From: Cenococcum geophilum 1.58
Taxonomy: Eukaryota; Ascomycota; Dothideomycetes; Gloniales; Gloniaceae
Reading direction: 5' to 3'
DNA length: 64,000 bases
NCBI GenBank assembly: GCA_001692895.1
Contig: KV748179.1
Span: forward strand, 3,024,095 to 3,088,094
Both the position numbers and the translations under genes were made by a program. This document shows positions 1 through 12,149 of the stretch, in pieces (positions within the stretch are counted from its first letter, which is position 1; each line of letters opens with the position of its first letter). Under the pieces are notes generated by a model. The model saw only the letters and a program-made list of their open reading frames with translations. It searched no databases and was not told where the DNA came from.

Positions 1-2033
1 TATTCCCTACGGGAGGCAGTGCCTAAAGTAGTAGTCTAAGTCAAAGCGGATCTTAAGTTTCCTAAAGCTAGGACGGGGCTCGTACTTCTGAAGCCAGGGT
101 ATACCTAAGATAATTAGGGTAGCGGGCGAGAGTTTGGTAATAAAAAAGAATATAGCTTTAGTATAGAGGCCGATTAACATTTAGGTAGTAAAGTAGTCCG
201 TAATAAGCGAAGTTGGGATACTATCTGCGAGGCGCAGTAGCCTAGGTACTAGCAGCTTCTTAGTTATAATATTATACTTTCTTATAATAGACTCTGCATT
301 AGCAAATGCTATTATAGTACTACCGGAGTCCACTAGGCTTACTATATTAATATAAACTTAGGGGTATAGGTTATATAATAAGGAGAGTTAGGTTTAAATA
401 AGGATTAATTTCTTATTACTGTTTGCTGATCTAAGATTAAGTAGCAGTTTACTAATAGAAAGGACTAATTAATCTAGTAACAGGGACCTAATCTTCTCGT
501 CTTCCTCCTTATATAGTTTAGACCCTTAGGCGTAACTTAGTCTAAGGGTCTGCCTTTTAACAACTGGGGTATAGGGCTGTCTTAGCGGGGTGGTCTAGTG
601 TCCGTCTGGCTGGCGGTGTCTATCTCTATTTTAGTCGGGGTATAGGAAAACAATATCTCGCTAACAACGTGGCTATGTTCGTATTTGCTAGTACGAAGTC
701 ACCAATACTAGGCGTTATTAATAGGTTAGGCTCCTATATAGGGCATAGTTTAAAGTAACTGAGCCATAGGGTTAAAGGGGGGGGGTCGTCCGCCGCGGCC
801 ATAATAGGCTCCGCGGTTGCCGCGTCTATAATAGACTCTATAGTCGCCGCGTCCACAGTTATTTATTCGCGTTATTTAATAGGGTGGCATTAGGACTAGG
901 TTTACTATCTTAGTGGGGTTATAGGCATCCTTTTAGTGGCTAGGTAGACCATAGGTAAGGCACAGTCTATTATTAACGCGGCGCTTGCGCTCTGTGTTTA
1001 AGATTCTATTAAGGTCTATAGGTTCTCTAGTTACTACTAGGGTTAGGGTTAATATAGGGGCAGGGGCTTAGGCAGGTAGGCGGTAATTAGCGTTCTTCTT
1101 AAGGTTAGCTCAGTATATATAGTTCGCAAGGTTCTTAACAAATACATCTATCTGCTTACTCTAACCTATATAGTCGCTATTATTAATTTTATAGGCCAGT
1201 CTAAGTACCAGCTCTTCTATCTTTGGAGAGATAAACTTTTAAAGTAGGTCTATCTTCTATTCATTTGTCTTCTTAGCGCGGACTATTAGCTTATTAAGCT
1301 CTCCCTTCTAGGACTAGTAATTACGCTCGCCTTAGGGGAAATAGTTAAGCTTATTCTTTGCGACCTAGGTTATATTAAGGACCTTATAGTGGGCAGTAAG
1401 GTCTTTAAGCATATCTTCCTTAGTAGGCCATTTCCACGTAGATATATTATTTAGGTTCTTGTGTATAAGCTCTAGGCCCTACTTAATAAACTTATAGGCC
1501 TTGTCCTNTAGNATATCNNAGATNTAAAGGATCTANGACTAAACTNTNTTAAAGTAGTCCCAGTCCCAGTTAAAGACTCCCTTAATCTTAATATGCCAGG
1601 TTTTAAAATTAGCTTATTATTCTAGCGGGGTGCCTTTTCCGCTAAATATTAGCGGGTCTTTAGATCTCCGTTTTTTCTGCTAGGTTACTACCGTTATTAT
1701 AGGGGTTAATTATTTTAGAACGGTAATAGTCTCTGCCTAGGAGTTAATAGTTCCTGTTTAGAAAGCGATAAGGGCACTAAGGTTTTTATTAGCTTTCTTA
1801 TTAGCGGTATTTATGTTATATATACACTATAGTCCTACTTTAATATTATTAAGGAACTTATTAGTATAGTTAATAAGGGTAAGGTAAGCTTTACTAGGCT
1901 TAAAGGTCTTAGGGTACGGTAGGGAGCGGCGGATTGTCCACGCGATATTGGGGTATATCTCTATAAATAGGTCTGCGAAAACGTTACGGGGGTTCTAGGT
2001 TTCGGCTATTTTGGCGTCGTTGGTGTCGCCCAT
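1..2033 (-). pseudogene. Gag-protease region of element F (RIP-degraded)
   Basis: Reading leftwards from ATG at 2033-2031 the frame begins MGDTND, like the gag of element A (MGDYNI), and continues through scattered TAA/TAG codons without a domain I can name. Near 300-360 the reverse frame reads LVDSGST, the aspartic-protease active site, followed by a stretch ending in ILGIPWLQKYEP (about 60-110), the conserved C-terminal protease block. Element A has lost this active site (LINSSS), so F is less mutated here. The product would be the structural and protease part of the polyprotein. It is not expressible because of multiple stops. RT, RNase H and integrase lie beyond the left edge. Confidence 0.75.
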
Positions 2034-2198
2034 TTAGGCGCTAGGTAAAAACTAAGGATTATTCTAGGACTGTGCTGGGGACGTGTTAGTTTTAGCAGAG
2101 GCGTGCGCAGGTCGCGATTGCTCTAGGGCGGAGGTTAATTAGCTAGGGTANNNGGAATNAGTNATNNCNANNGGGCGNAAATTAAAGATACNANAAAC

Positions 2199-2385
2199 TN
2201 TTANAGTGCTNTAATAAAGTAGACTAAATAACTACGTTGTGGTATAAAGAGGGGAAGAAGGTAGAAAGGGGGTATTATATATAAATAGTAGGGCCGGCCG
2301 CCAAGTCGCTAGTGGTGGGCTAGCTAACAGTAGGGAACAGTACGAGACAGTATGAAACAGTATGCGTTAGGTCAGTGCCGTAACA
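2199..2385 (-). repeat. 5' LTR of element F (187 bp)
   Basis: Reverse complement begins TGTTACGGCACTGACC and matches the LTRs at 33011-33197 and 47720-47906 along its length; all three are 187 bp. It contains GGCCGGCC and a TATA-like ATTTATATA run. N bases obscure its left end (2200, 2204, 2211). Confidence 0.88.
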
Positions 2386-2390
2386 CTAAA

Positions 2391-5095
2391 GAAAAAGGTA
2401 GAGCATTAAAAGAGTTTATCTAAGAGAACCTACAAAAGGGATATATTAGACTATTATAGTCATTAGCGGGTTATCTAGTACTATTCGTACTAAAAAAGAA
2501 TAGCAAACTAAGGCTATATATTGACTGCAGATAGTTAAATAGTATTACTAGAAAGAATAGGTATCCTTTACCCTTAATTAGCGAAATCTAAGACAGGATA
2601 GGTAATGCGCAAATCTTTACGAAAATAGATCTAAGATGGGCGTACTATTAGATTAGGATTAAGAAAGGCAACAAATAAAAGGCAGCCTTTAGGTCAAAGG
2701 AAGGACTGTATAAGCTACTAGTTATATAATTTGGGCTTATAAACGCACTAGCAACGTTCTAAAAGCGTATTAATAATATATTAAAAGAATATTTGGATGA
2801 ATTTGTTATAGTATACCTTAATATTATTATTATCTACTTAATAAGTAAGGAAGAATATAGAGAACACGTTAAATGGGTCTTAAAGAGACTACAGGAAGAA
2901 TAAATGCTAGTAATAATTAAGAAATGCAAGTTCTTTACCAGGAAGACCAATTTTGTTAAATTTATTATTAAACTAGGCTAACTTAGTATAGATCTAAAGA
3001 AGATTAAGGCTATAGTAAATTGGTAAGAACTAGAGAACGTCACGCAGTTAAAATTGTTTTTAGGGTTTTGCAATTACTATAGAAGGTTTATAGTATAATG
3101 GTTAAAGGATATCAAACCATTCACACAATTAATAAAGAAAGAAGAATTATGGGTATAGGGAAAGGAACAGCAAGAACTCTTTAAAAAAGTTAAAGAGTTA
3201 TTTACCTAGGAGCCAGTTCTTAAGATCTATTAACTAGAACTAAAGACAGTCGTAGAAATAAATGCATTAGACTTTACACTAGGAGTATATTTTATGCAAA
3301 GGCATTTAAATAGATGGCATCTAGTAGTATACTATAGTCGGAAGATAATACTACCAAAGTTAAACTATAACATCTATAACAAGGAGTTATTAGGTATAGT
3401 TACAGTACTAAAGAAATAGAGAGCATTCTTGCAAGGCATAGAAAAACTATTTATAGTTAAAACGGATTATAAGAACCTAATAGGATTCCTAATAATAAAG
3501 GAACTTAACTAAAGACAGGTTAGATAGGCAGAGATGCTTATAGAATACTATTTCGAAATTTAGTATACTAAGGGTACAGACAACACGCGAGCCAATGCGT
3601 TAAGTTGAAAGACTAAACTATAAAATAACGACAAGCCATTAGGGGCTTTACTGCGAAAAGACATAGATGGACTAATTAGGTATAATTATCTAAAGATTGT
3701 AACAATATAAGAGAATAAGTTAGAAAAGATCTATAAGACACTAGAAAGCTTTTAGGTATAAAGGATTCTAAAAGTATAACTAAAAGACCTATAGTTAGAT
3801 ATATACGAAAACCAAAAAGTAAAGTACATCCTAAGGAGTATAGCAAAGCAGTTTATGAAGGAATTTTATAAGGGACTAACTTAAGGACATAATGGAGCAA
3901 CGGGCTTAGTATTAAGACTCTAGGAGGAGTATATTATTAACGGAATCTAGAGGATAGCTAGAAAGGTCACTAAAGAATATCTAGATTACTAAAGGAATAA
4001 ACTAACGAGGCATAAGCCATATGGAGGGCTATAACTTATTAAAATACTAAAGAGACTATAGGAGGTTATATTATGGGACTTTATTATTAAGTTATTAAAG
4101 TTAAGAGACCCTATTACCGGATAGGACCATGATGCGATCCTAGTAATAGTAGACAAGCTTACGAAGTAGGGATACTTTATAGCCTATACGGAAGAAATCT
4201 TAGCGGAAGATATCGCTAGAATCTATATTAAAGAAGTGTTTATAAGATATAGAGCACTAAGTAAAATTATATTGGATAGAGATCTAAGATTTGTAGCAGT
4301 ATTCTAGGAAGTATTCTTGGCGGAATAAGAAGTTTAAGTAGTAACTTCTACTATATATTATTTATAGACAGACAGTTAAACAAAAAGATTAAACTAGATA
4401 CTAGAGTAGTACCTAAGGCACTATATTAATCACGTATAGAACAATTAGGTATCGCTATTACTAGTTATATAATTTGTATATAATGCAACACCACAAGAAG
4501 GAATAGGTACGTTACTATTTAAAGCGAATTATGGATATAAGCTAAGAATATTATTATTGCCATAATAAGTAAAGAAAATAAGTAGCCAAGCTAAGCAAAG
4601 AATAGAGACTTTAATAAATCTTTATACAAACCTTACGGAAACAGCTAAGACAGTATAGTAAAGAATGAAAAAGTACTACGATGCTAGGAGATCTGAGGGA
4701 CTAGATCTTAAGGAGGGAGATAAAGTGTGGCTACTACACAAAAATTTCAAGAGTTGACGACTAAGTAAGAAGTTAGACTACGTTAGGTTAGGACCTTTTA
4801 AAATTATATAGAGGATTTCACTAATTACGTTTAAGTTAAACCTACTAGCTAAAATAAAGATCTACCCTATATAGTATATTGTAATGCTAGAGCTAGTATA
4901 CGGAAATATTAAGCCATTAATCTATAAGGCAGACACGTATAGAGGATAAAAAGAAGACAAATGGTAAGTTTTAAAGATTGTTAGTTATAAGGACGTAGAC
5001 AATAAAATATAGTATAAAGTAAAGTGGATAGGCTACGACGAGACTACCTAGGAGCTACTAGAGAATCTAAAGAACGCTATAAGAAAGGTATAGGA
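2391..5095 (+). pseudogene. Gypsy pol of element G: RT, RNase H, integrase, chromodomain
   Basis: Reverse transcriptase (about 2400-3000), RNase H (3230-3600), integrase (3860-4620) and a C-terminal chromodomain (4960-5085) follow in one frame. Recognisable blocks are KLRLYIDCRQLN-like text at 2505-2540, KIDLRWAYY (2621-2650), NKIxYKVKWIGYDETT in the chromodomain and GPFKI (4793-4807) of the integrase GPY/F module. The RT catalytic YLDD box reads YLNI near 2815-2830. Stops are all TAA/TAG at positions of Gln/Trp in the family. The first residues of RT are cut by the F insertion. Normally the product copies and integrates the element, the chromodomain steering it to marked chromatin; here it is dead. 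Confidence 0.85.
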
Positions 5096-5836
5096 GCATT
5101 AGAAAAAAAAAGGTTAGGCAATATTAATAAAGAAGAATTACTAAAGAATGAGCCGCCTAAGGGGGACCTAGGAAGAAAGACTGCCGAACTACTTAGAGTT
5201 GTTTCCTTCTCTATTAGAAGAGAATCCGTTTTTTTATCACTAAGTTCCTGTAAACCTTATTTTATAAGTTTCCACTCCTTAGAACGAACCTTCTTACACA
5301 CCTTCTTAAGACGAAGTAGACGGGCAGACGCCGTAATATAAGCATTTAGGGCCTTCTATTCCACATCCTAAGAACACTTAAGCTTAGTAAGGGCCTACGC
5401 TAGGTTACTATTAAGCTTTATAGCAGTAGATTAAATATAAGACCCTATAATAAATTACTTAGGGAACTTAAAGACTATTAAGAGTTATAGGACGCGTATA
5501 CTTAGCGTTAGAAGTAGAACAAATATTGTAAAATAATTAAATATTTGCTTTAGTGCACTCTAAATAAAAAAAGGGTTGCCAAGATAAAGGACTTACCAAC
5601 GTAATATATACCAACCCCTCCTTTAAGCAACGAGAATATAGAGATAGCATTATTTTACTAAGCGATAATATTACAGCAATAGTGCGAGCACGACGTTGCG
5701 CGTATAAAGAAGAAGAGGCTTTAGGTATTATAAGTAACGATATTAACTAAATTAATTAGATAGATATTATACCTCTAGTAAATAACTTAGAGATACTAGG
5801 TATCTTTAAGGACGAAGATAAAAAGGAGGGAGATAG
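5096..5836. other. Pol-to-LTR region of element G with unassigned coding potential
   Basis: About 740 bases separate the chromodomain from the 3' LTR, unusually long for a pol tail. The + frame in use at 5024-5341 stays open, and its equivalents stay open over a similar stretch in B (42357-42555) and C (reverse, 29982-30170). On the minus strand a Leu/Lys-rich frame reads LLRLKKVCKKVRSKEW and LIKxGLQELSDKK, also conserved in B and C. A further + frame reads SDNITAIVRARR and runs into the LTR. I cannot decide by eye which is coding. Confidence 0.4.
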
Positions 5837-6257
5837 TGTTATAAACGCTTTAAGTATAATATTACGACTACTTAGAGAGGAGTTAGAAGAAGCTAGTTAG
5901 TTAATATAAATACGGTCTAGGATGGAACCCATAGAACTATATAATAAGGAATGGTAGCTAAGGTTATATAAGGTGCTATAAGAGGAACAAGAGGAATAAA
6001 GGGAACTCACGTACCTTATATATAAGACGTATATTACGTATAAGAAGGATTTTATAGAAGTACGGTTATGTATTTAAGGACCCTTAGTCCCTACCTAGAT
6101 AGTTCCTTCCTTATAGTAATTCTCAGAATATAATTAGAGTTAATCTATTAGGTAACCACTCTACCAGTTATTATTACGTTGTTAACTTACTTGCAATACC
6201 TATACACCTAGCCCATTAACGAGCCTACCGTAGTCCCTACTACAAGGCTTTATTACA
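5837..6257 (+). repeat. 3' LTR of element G (421 bp)
   Basis: Begins TGTTATAAACGCTTTAAG and ends AAGGCTTTATTACA, matching the B LTRs (TGTTACGGACGC...GTTCCGTTACA) with C/T and G/A differences and small length changes. A purine-rich run just upstream (AAAAAGGAGGGAGATAG, 5820-5836) is the polypurine tract. Confidence 0.88.
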
Positions 6258-7521
6258 GTATTTTAAGCATTTTTAATGCATTTAGAGAACTCCTTATTAG
6301 ATATATACTCCCTCTATTATATAATATTAGCTAAATTAAGAAATAAAAAGGGGGATAAACTAACCTGGAATTTATTAAGGTGCTTAATTATAACATCTAT
6401 TATAAAGAGTATATTCTTAAGCGTTGCTTTATATCCTTAGTATTTTAGGGTTACCTAGTAGAATATTTAAAGAAAACTTTTTATTATATAAAGCGCCTCC
6501 TAGTCCTTTAGACTAAGATAGTCCTTTTTAAGCGTATTAAGGTTACGCTTAGTATACGTATTAAGGGCAAACTCTTTCTTAATTACTACGCTAAGTATAA
6601 AATACCAGCTATTCCATCTTGTATAATTATTAAGCGGAATTCTTCTCCCTATAAGACTTTTAAACTCCCTTATACGACTAGCTAAGCTATAGGTGTATAT
6701 AGTAATATTATAAAGCTTTTTAAGTGCGCTAAGTTTCCAAAATATATTACTTTTCTCTTTCTCCTCTTTTAGATCTAACTCTTTTCCTTTTACCTTATCT
6801 TCTTTATATAACTTAATATTATTAAAACTAATTAAGTTTTTAAAGAGGAAAGCCTATATGGTAAGGTTAAAAATATAACCCTAATAGCGGATCCGTTGGT
6901 AGATAGGATTCTATTTAATTCCTTCTTCCTAAAGAAGCTAGTCGCTTATTGTATAACAGAGCTTATTATTTATAGTATAGTTATTAAATATAACGGCACC
7001 TAGCTTTTATATAATCCTATAGTCCTTAAGCACTAAAAGGAGAGTATTCTATTACTTATCCCCGCTATAGGAGGCTACTATACAGAGGCCGAGAAGAGCG
7101 TTTATAAGCTTTTCCTAACTATTTATAAAATGGCCGCAAATTATAAGGAGAAGGTAATTATTTAAAGAGGTCTAGATATTAATAGAGAGATAAATACTTG
7201 TTAGTACAGACTGCAGCCTCTTTTATATAATATCCTTTTATAATAGCTATAAGTTATAGATCTTTTTACTAACTATTAAATAGGCTATAGTTATATAGCC
7301 GTCTACTTTAGGATTAATTAACTGTAAAAGAATATAGAACTCTAGCCACTCGACTATCTAAAATAGTAAGTTTTATATAATAATTAATATAATAAGGGCC
7401 TTATTAATAACTTCCTTATTTAGAACTACTTGGAGTACTTTTAAATCTAGCTCTTCTATCTTATTTTAAGATAACGCTTTAAGGTAAAGGTCTTTTAATT
7501 AATCCCATATTACTTCTTTTG
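6258..7521 (+). pseudogene. Unidentified RIP-degraded coding region, left half
   Basis: I do not recognise this. One + frame (about 6360-6780) reads a long stretch with only TAA/TAG interruptions (e.g. LFKRIKVTLSIRIKGKLF, SSPYKTFKLPYTTS), and later blocks include ADPLVDRILFNSFFLKKL and PAIGGYYTEAEKSVYKLF (about 6890-7110). It lies immediately after the G element and is cut at 7521 by element E; it resumes at 13709. Base bias and stop pattern equal those of the neighbouring transposons, so it was probably repeated DNA: a DNA transposon gene or a duplicated host gene. No DDE, recombinase or helicase motif is evident to me. Confidence 0.4.
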
Positions 7522-7731
7522 TGTTACGGCTTGTATAAATGCCTCTGAACCAAAGCTTGTAGAATGCTATATTACGAAGATACTAAGCTAAAGAGAAGGA
7601 AAAGGGGTCGCCAGGACCAATGTAAACAAATATATAGGGTGAGCCGCCAAGGCGCTAGCTTTAGGTAGGCCAATCGCAGGTCAGCAGAATATGGCAGAAT
7701 TTGGCAGGTAACGTGCGATAGCGCCGTTACA
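7522..7731 (-). repeat. 3' LTR of element E (210 bp)
   Basis: Plus strand starts TGTTACGGCTTGTATAAATG and ends GATAGCGCCGTTACA. It matches 13499-13708 with mostly C/T and G/A differences. Contains a repeated GGCAGAAT motif near its right end. Confidence 0.92.
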
Positions 7732-7750
7732 TCACCCCCCTCTTTAAAAG
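7732..7750 (-). promoter_or_regulatory. Polypurine tract of element E
   Basis: Reverse complement reads AAAGAGGGGGGTGA directly against the TGTAACGG start of the 3' LTR. It is the primer for plus-strand synthesis, and its position confirms the reverse orientation. Confidence 0.8.
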
Positions 7751-7952
7751 AAAGCCTACCCTTAGACTTAGTTAGAAAAAATAGGGTAGCACTAGGCTTA
7801 TAAACGTAGGATTATAAAAATATAAGATAAGGAGATAAAGGGGACACGAGTCCGTCCTAACTAAGTATAAAGGGCGATTATAGGCTAAGTAGAAGCACTA
7901 GGCTAGAAAGAGTAGCCGCTAAAAGTCTTAGCACGGATCTAACTAATTAGAT

Positions 7953-7975
7953 AACTTTAACCGGCGGTTAAAGTT
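7953..7975. repeat. 23-bp palindrome downstream of pol in element E
   Basis: Arms AACTTTAACCG and CGGTTAAAGTT around a single G. About 130 bases past the chromodomain in element orientation. The same palindrome with one G/A change and the same flank (TCTAATTAG) occurs in element A at 47441-47463, at the same place relative to its pol. Confidence 0.75.
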
Positions 7976-8089
7976 CCTAGATATTTAAAATTTTATAGTA
8001 CTGGCAGAAAACGGCAGAATTTGGCAGAATTTGGCAGACAGCTATATTAGGGCTTTAGGGCGTTTTTGTCCCTATATTCTTCCGGTAAC

Positions 8090-11000
8090 TTATTATCTTT
8101 ATTATACTAGCATTCTATCTATTTATCTAGGTACTTTAGGGGTCTAGGCGTATTAGGGTATTAGTTATAAAATTCTTTAAGCTTCTAGGGGTAGCCTATA
8201 AAGTTCTACGTAGGGTACTAGGTTAGGTTAGGATTATAGCCCTTCCATTAGATATAGTATTTTAGCGCTCCCTATACTATCTTACAGGCTAGTATTTTAT
8301 TAACCTCCCATTCGTTATTACCGTTTACTTAAACTAGTAGGGGAGGCTCGTTTTTTTGTCTAGGTAATAGGTTATTCGCAGCTTTCTATAACTTATCTAG
8401 CAAGAAGATAGGGTAAACCCTAATTAAGTCTAGGAGCTTTATCTTATATAAGTTGCCTATCTTTTTAAGAACCTTATATAGTCCTGCCATCTAGTAGTCT
8501 AGCTTACAGCTAGGTCATTTAGTCCTCTAATTCCTTATTATAACCTAGACTATATCGCTAGGGGCAAAATCGGGCTCTTAACGGTGTTTGTTCGCCTGCT
8601 ATTCCATTAACCTTTAAGCTTTTTCTAGGTTCTCGTAGGCTACCATTTAAGCCTCCTCTAATCGTTTGGCGTACTGTTAGGCCTTAGTATAGAATAGCTT
8701 CTCTCGTATAGTCTAGGGTTCTTCTAGCTTTTTCTAGTTAAAGCTTATATAGGGTAAGTATTCTATTTCCAGCTAAATCGGGGCAAACCCTATAGAGTTA
8801 TGGGGTAGGGTTACTTACGCGTAGTCTATTAAGGGTAGTAGTTTAGACCAGTTATCCTAGAAATAGTTAATAAAGGGCCTAAGCCTCTAGTCTAGGTACT
8901 AATTTATAATCTCTATCTAACCGTCTGTCTAGGGGTAATAAGCTATAGAAAGCTTTAGCTTAATACCTAGGATTTAGGTAAACTTATTCTAGAAGGCTAA
9001 TATAAACTATAGCCTATAATCGGATATAATAGTATCTAGTAGTCCGTAGATTTAGTAGACGTAATAGATATATAACCGGGCTGCCTCTTTAGCATTAATG
9101 TTTTTATAATATAAAATTAAGAACGGGCGTTTACCAAAGCAGTTAACTATAACTATAACTATATTATATTTATTACGGTCCCTAGGTAGTTTATAAAAGT
9201 CTATAAAGATATACTGCTAAAGGCGCTCTAGTATTAGAAGTGGCTTAAGTAGTCCTAGGGTCTTATCCTATAGGATTATAGCTCTCTAGTAGTCTTCGCA
9301 GTTCTGTATATATCAATTAATATCCATAACTATTCTTGGCTAGTAGTAGCGGCAGTTAATAATTTTACGGGTCTTATTCTTACTAGGGTATGCCATAGAG
9401 ACTTAGCAATAAGCTTCGCGGATTAGTTTAGTCTATAAATTATTAACGTTAGGGACTATAAGCTACTCCTAGTATAGGAGTAATCCTTCCTCCATCTTAA
9501 AATCGGGGTCTCCTTTTACGGCTTATTTGTGGAGGGCCCTTAGGGCATCAGCCGTGCGGTTTGCAGTTAGGAGGCGGTTAATTAGCCCTATTAGCTTATC
9601 TAAGGACTCCTCTATTAGTACTAGCTCGTTTTACTAGGAGTCTAGCTCCTTAAGGATCTATAGGTTAAGCTATTCTAAATAAAGGAGGGCGCGCGTCCGA
9701 TATTAGGTCTTTAGCTTATCCTAGGGTCCTACGTCTTATTCTCTTCGGGTTAAGGTATTAGCCTTAGAGTTTTACTTGCTAGAACGATATATAATCATAA
9801 AGAAGAATTAGAAGAGTATTTTAGCCCACTAGGCTTATCGCCTTATAAGCTGCTTTATAGTTATAAAGTACTTTAGGGCTTTATAATCTATATATATCTT
9901 AATTTAGAAGTTTATACCTTTAAGCTCTACGCGCTATTAGAAGAGTAATTAAATAATAGCTAGTATTTTTTTATTATGTATTTCATAGTTACACTTAGCC
10001 GGGTCTATTATCTTTAAAAAGAAAGCTATAAGGTACTATTCGCCGTTTAGATATAACTATAATAGGATTCCCGCTACAACCCTATTAAAGGCGTCTATTT
10101 CTAGCATTAATTTAAGGTCTAGGTTATAGTAATAAAGAATTAGGGAAGAGATAAGCTAATCCTTTACCTCTTTAAAGGCCTCTATATAGCTATTGTTAAA
10201 GATAAAAGGTATATCCTTCCTAGTTAGTCGTATAAGAGGTTTTACTACAATTCCGTAGTTATGGATAAACTAGTAGTAGAAATTATAAAAACTAAGGAAG
10301 GACTAGATTCCTTTTATTATATAAGGGGGCTTCTAGTTACGGATTGCCTCTACCTTTTTAAGGTCAACCTTAATTCCTTCCGTAGTTATAATAAACCTAA
10401 GGTATTTTATACATTTTACCCCAAACTTATATTTCTTAATATTAACTTATAAGCCTACGTTCCGTAGCCTCTCTAAAACCTTCTTAATATAAACTTAATA
10501 CTTAAGTTTATCATCTAAGTATATAAGAATGTTATCTAGGTATACTGTACAGAATTCGTTAAGGTAATTAAAAAGAACATTATTTATATACCTTTAGTAC
10601 GTAGCCAGTCCGTTTATTAGTCTAAAAAAAAGAACTTTACATTTATAGGAACTATAGCGGGTATAGAACGTTGTTAAATCTTTAGATATAGGGTCTATCC
10701 TAATTTAGTAGAAAGCTTAGCGGATATTAAGTTTAGTAAAAATCTTTGCCTAGCTTAGATATATAAGGGTCTTATTAATTAAAGAAATAGGATACCGGTT
10801 CTTTTAAGTAATAGCGTTTAGCTTTTAATAGTCAATATAAAAACAAAGGCCTTTATTAGGCTTTTTTATAAACAGAATAGGGGAAGTAAAAGGGGCTTAA
10901 CTTAGCTTAATAAACCCTTTATCTAGGTTATTAATTAAGTACTACTTTGTTACTTTTAGCTTATCCATTAATTAATAGTAGAGGGGGCTATAGCCTAGCG

Positions 11001-12110
11001 AGTTATTGGCCTTTAATTAAATCTTGTAATTATATGTCTAGTAGGGGGATAACTTATCTAAGGCCGCCTTTAAGAATGCATCCTTATAGCCTATATAAAT
11101 GGTAGGAAGAAGGCGTTTAACTAGTTCCTTATTAGTTTCCTTATCTAGCCTTTCCTCTCTATTATTAATAATTTAGTTAATTTTATATAGGCTCGTTATA
11201 AAGACCTTATTATCCTTCTAGTATATATTAAAGTGGAACGCTACAGCGCTAATTACGGCGATATCTATAGTAGGGGGGTTAACTAATAATAGGGGCGTAT
11301 GTAACTTTAGGGACTTCTAGGGTACTAGCGTTATTATTACTCCTTTTAGCTCCTATTGCATCTTTTAGAGGTTATCCCTTATATCCTATTAATACGTTCT
11401 TTTCTATAACGGTTAAATCTATGCAATTTAGACGTTATCTATATTATTATCTATCCCGCTTCTATACGTAGAGTCCTCTTTAAACGTAGCGCTTTAAGAG
11501 AGTATCTTTATTAATACGGAGTTCTTTCCAGCTTTGCGGCAGGCGTCCTCTTAAGTAAAGGCTAAGTCACGGGCCCGAATATCCTGCTAGTAGGTAGGGT
11601 TACCCCTTACGGCTAGTGTCTTGCGGTTGGTTTGGATCTCCCTAATAAAGGAGGGCAACCTTAGTCTATCCTCCGGCTAGATAAACCGTCTTTTTTACAC
11701 ATTTAACTAAATATTAAAATAGGACATCTATTTTTGTCTAAGGATTATATTATAGGACCCTAGGTCTAGAATACAAAAGGGGATGCCGTATTGGCGTTGT
11801 CTATTAAGAGTAATATATAACTTTAAGACGTGGGTAACAGGCTAACCGGCTTAGCCGTTATAGCCCTTTACCTAGATAGGCTTCTCTAGTTAGATGGCTT
11901 CTATATTTAGAAACTTAGCAACATTATTCGCATAGGTAGTATTTATAAAGGTAAAGCTATTTGCTTTAGTGTTAATAAGGGCAGTTATATTAACTCTATA
12001 TCCATTTTAAGATACTATATATAGAACCGTAAAATGCTTTCCACCTATTAACTAATTAAGATTAATCTCTTTGAGATTAATAGGGTACCCTAGGGAAGAG
12101 TCTTTCCCTA
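8090..12110 (-). pseudogene. Gypsy pol of element E: protease, RT, RNase H, integrase, chromodomain
   Basis: Reading right to left: protease around 11950 with active site NTKANSF where families have DTGA; RT at about 10980-10350 with AKIFTKLNIR and a catalytic box YLDN (near 10545-10530) in place of YLDD; RNase H at about 9900-9650 (YNxEIHNKKLLAI-like text, ALKYF); integrase at about 9500-8400; chromodomain at about 8330-8105 (EWEVNKILACKIV then YYIxWKGYNPNLT). Stops are TAA/TAG only, as RIP gives. The chromodomain places E among chromoviruses. The polyprotein is not producible. Confidence 0.87.
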
Positions 12111-12149
12111 GAGTTCTTTTTTTCCCAACTTATTAGATATTTCTCCTTT

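Larger units (their letters stand above)
1..2385 (-). mobile_element. Gypsy element F, 5' part (reverse, runs off left edge)
   Basis: Ty3/Gypsy LTR retrotransposon on the reverse strand. Its 5' LTR is at the right end (2199-2385); gag and protease lie to the left, and the rest is outside the window. The LTR is the same type and length (187 bp) as that of element A at 33 and 47.7 kb, but the gag reading differs enough from A to suggest a related subfamily. It sits inside element G; the flanking base run CTAAA at 2386-2390 is the likely right target duplication, and the left one is not visible. Clusters of N at 1508-1547 and 2151-2211 show poor base calls. Confidence 0.85.
2386..6257 (+). mobile_element. 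Gypsy element G (B family), 3' part
   Basis: Forward chromodomain Gypsy element of the same family as B (35604-43525) and C (29008-51714). Only RT to 3' LTR is present; its 5' LTR, gag and protease lie to the left of the element F insertion, outside the window. Right target duplication would be GTATT (6258-6262). Pol is RIP-degraded throughout. Confidence 0.87.

Noticed and set aside
10261..10452. 63-codon plus-strand ORF
   Set aside because: Lies antisense to the RT of element E; no family features.
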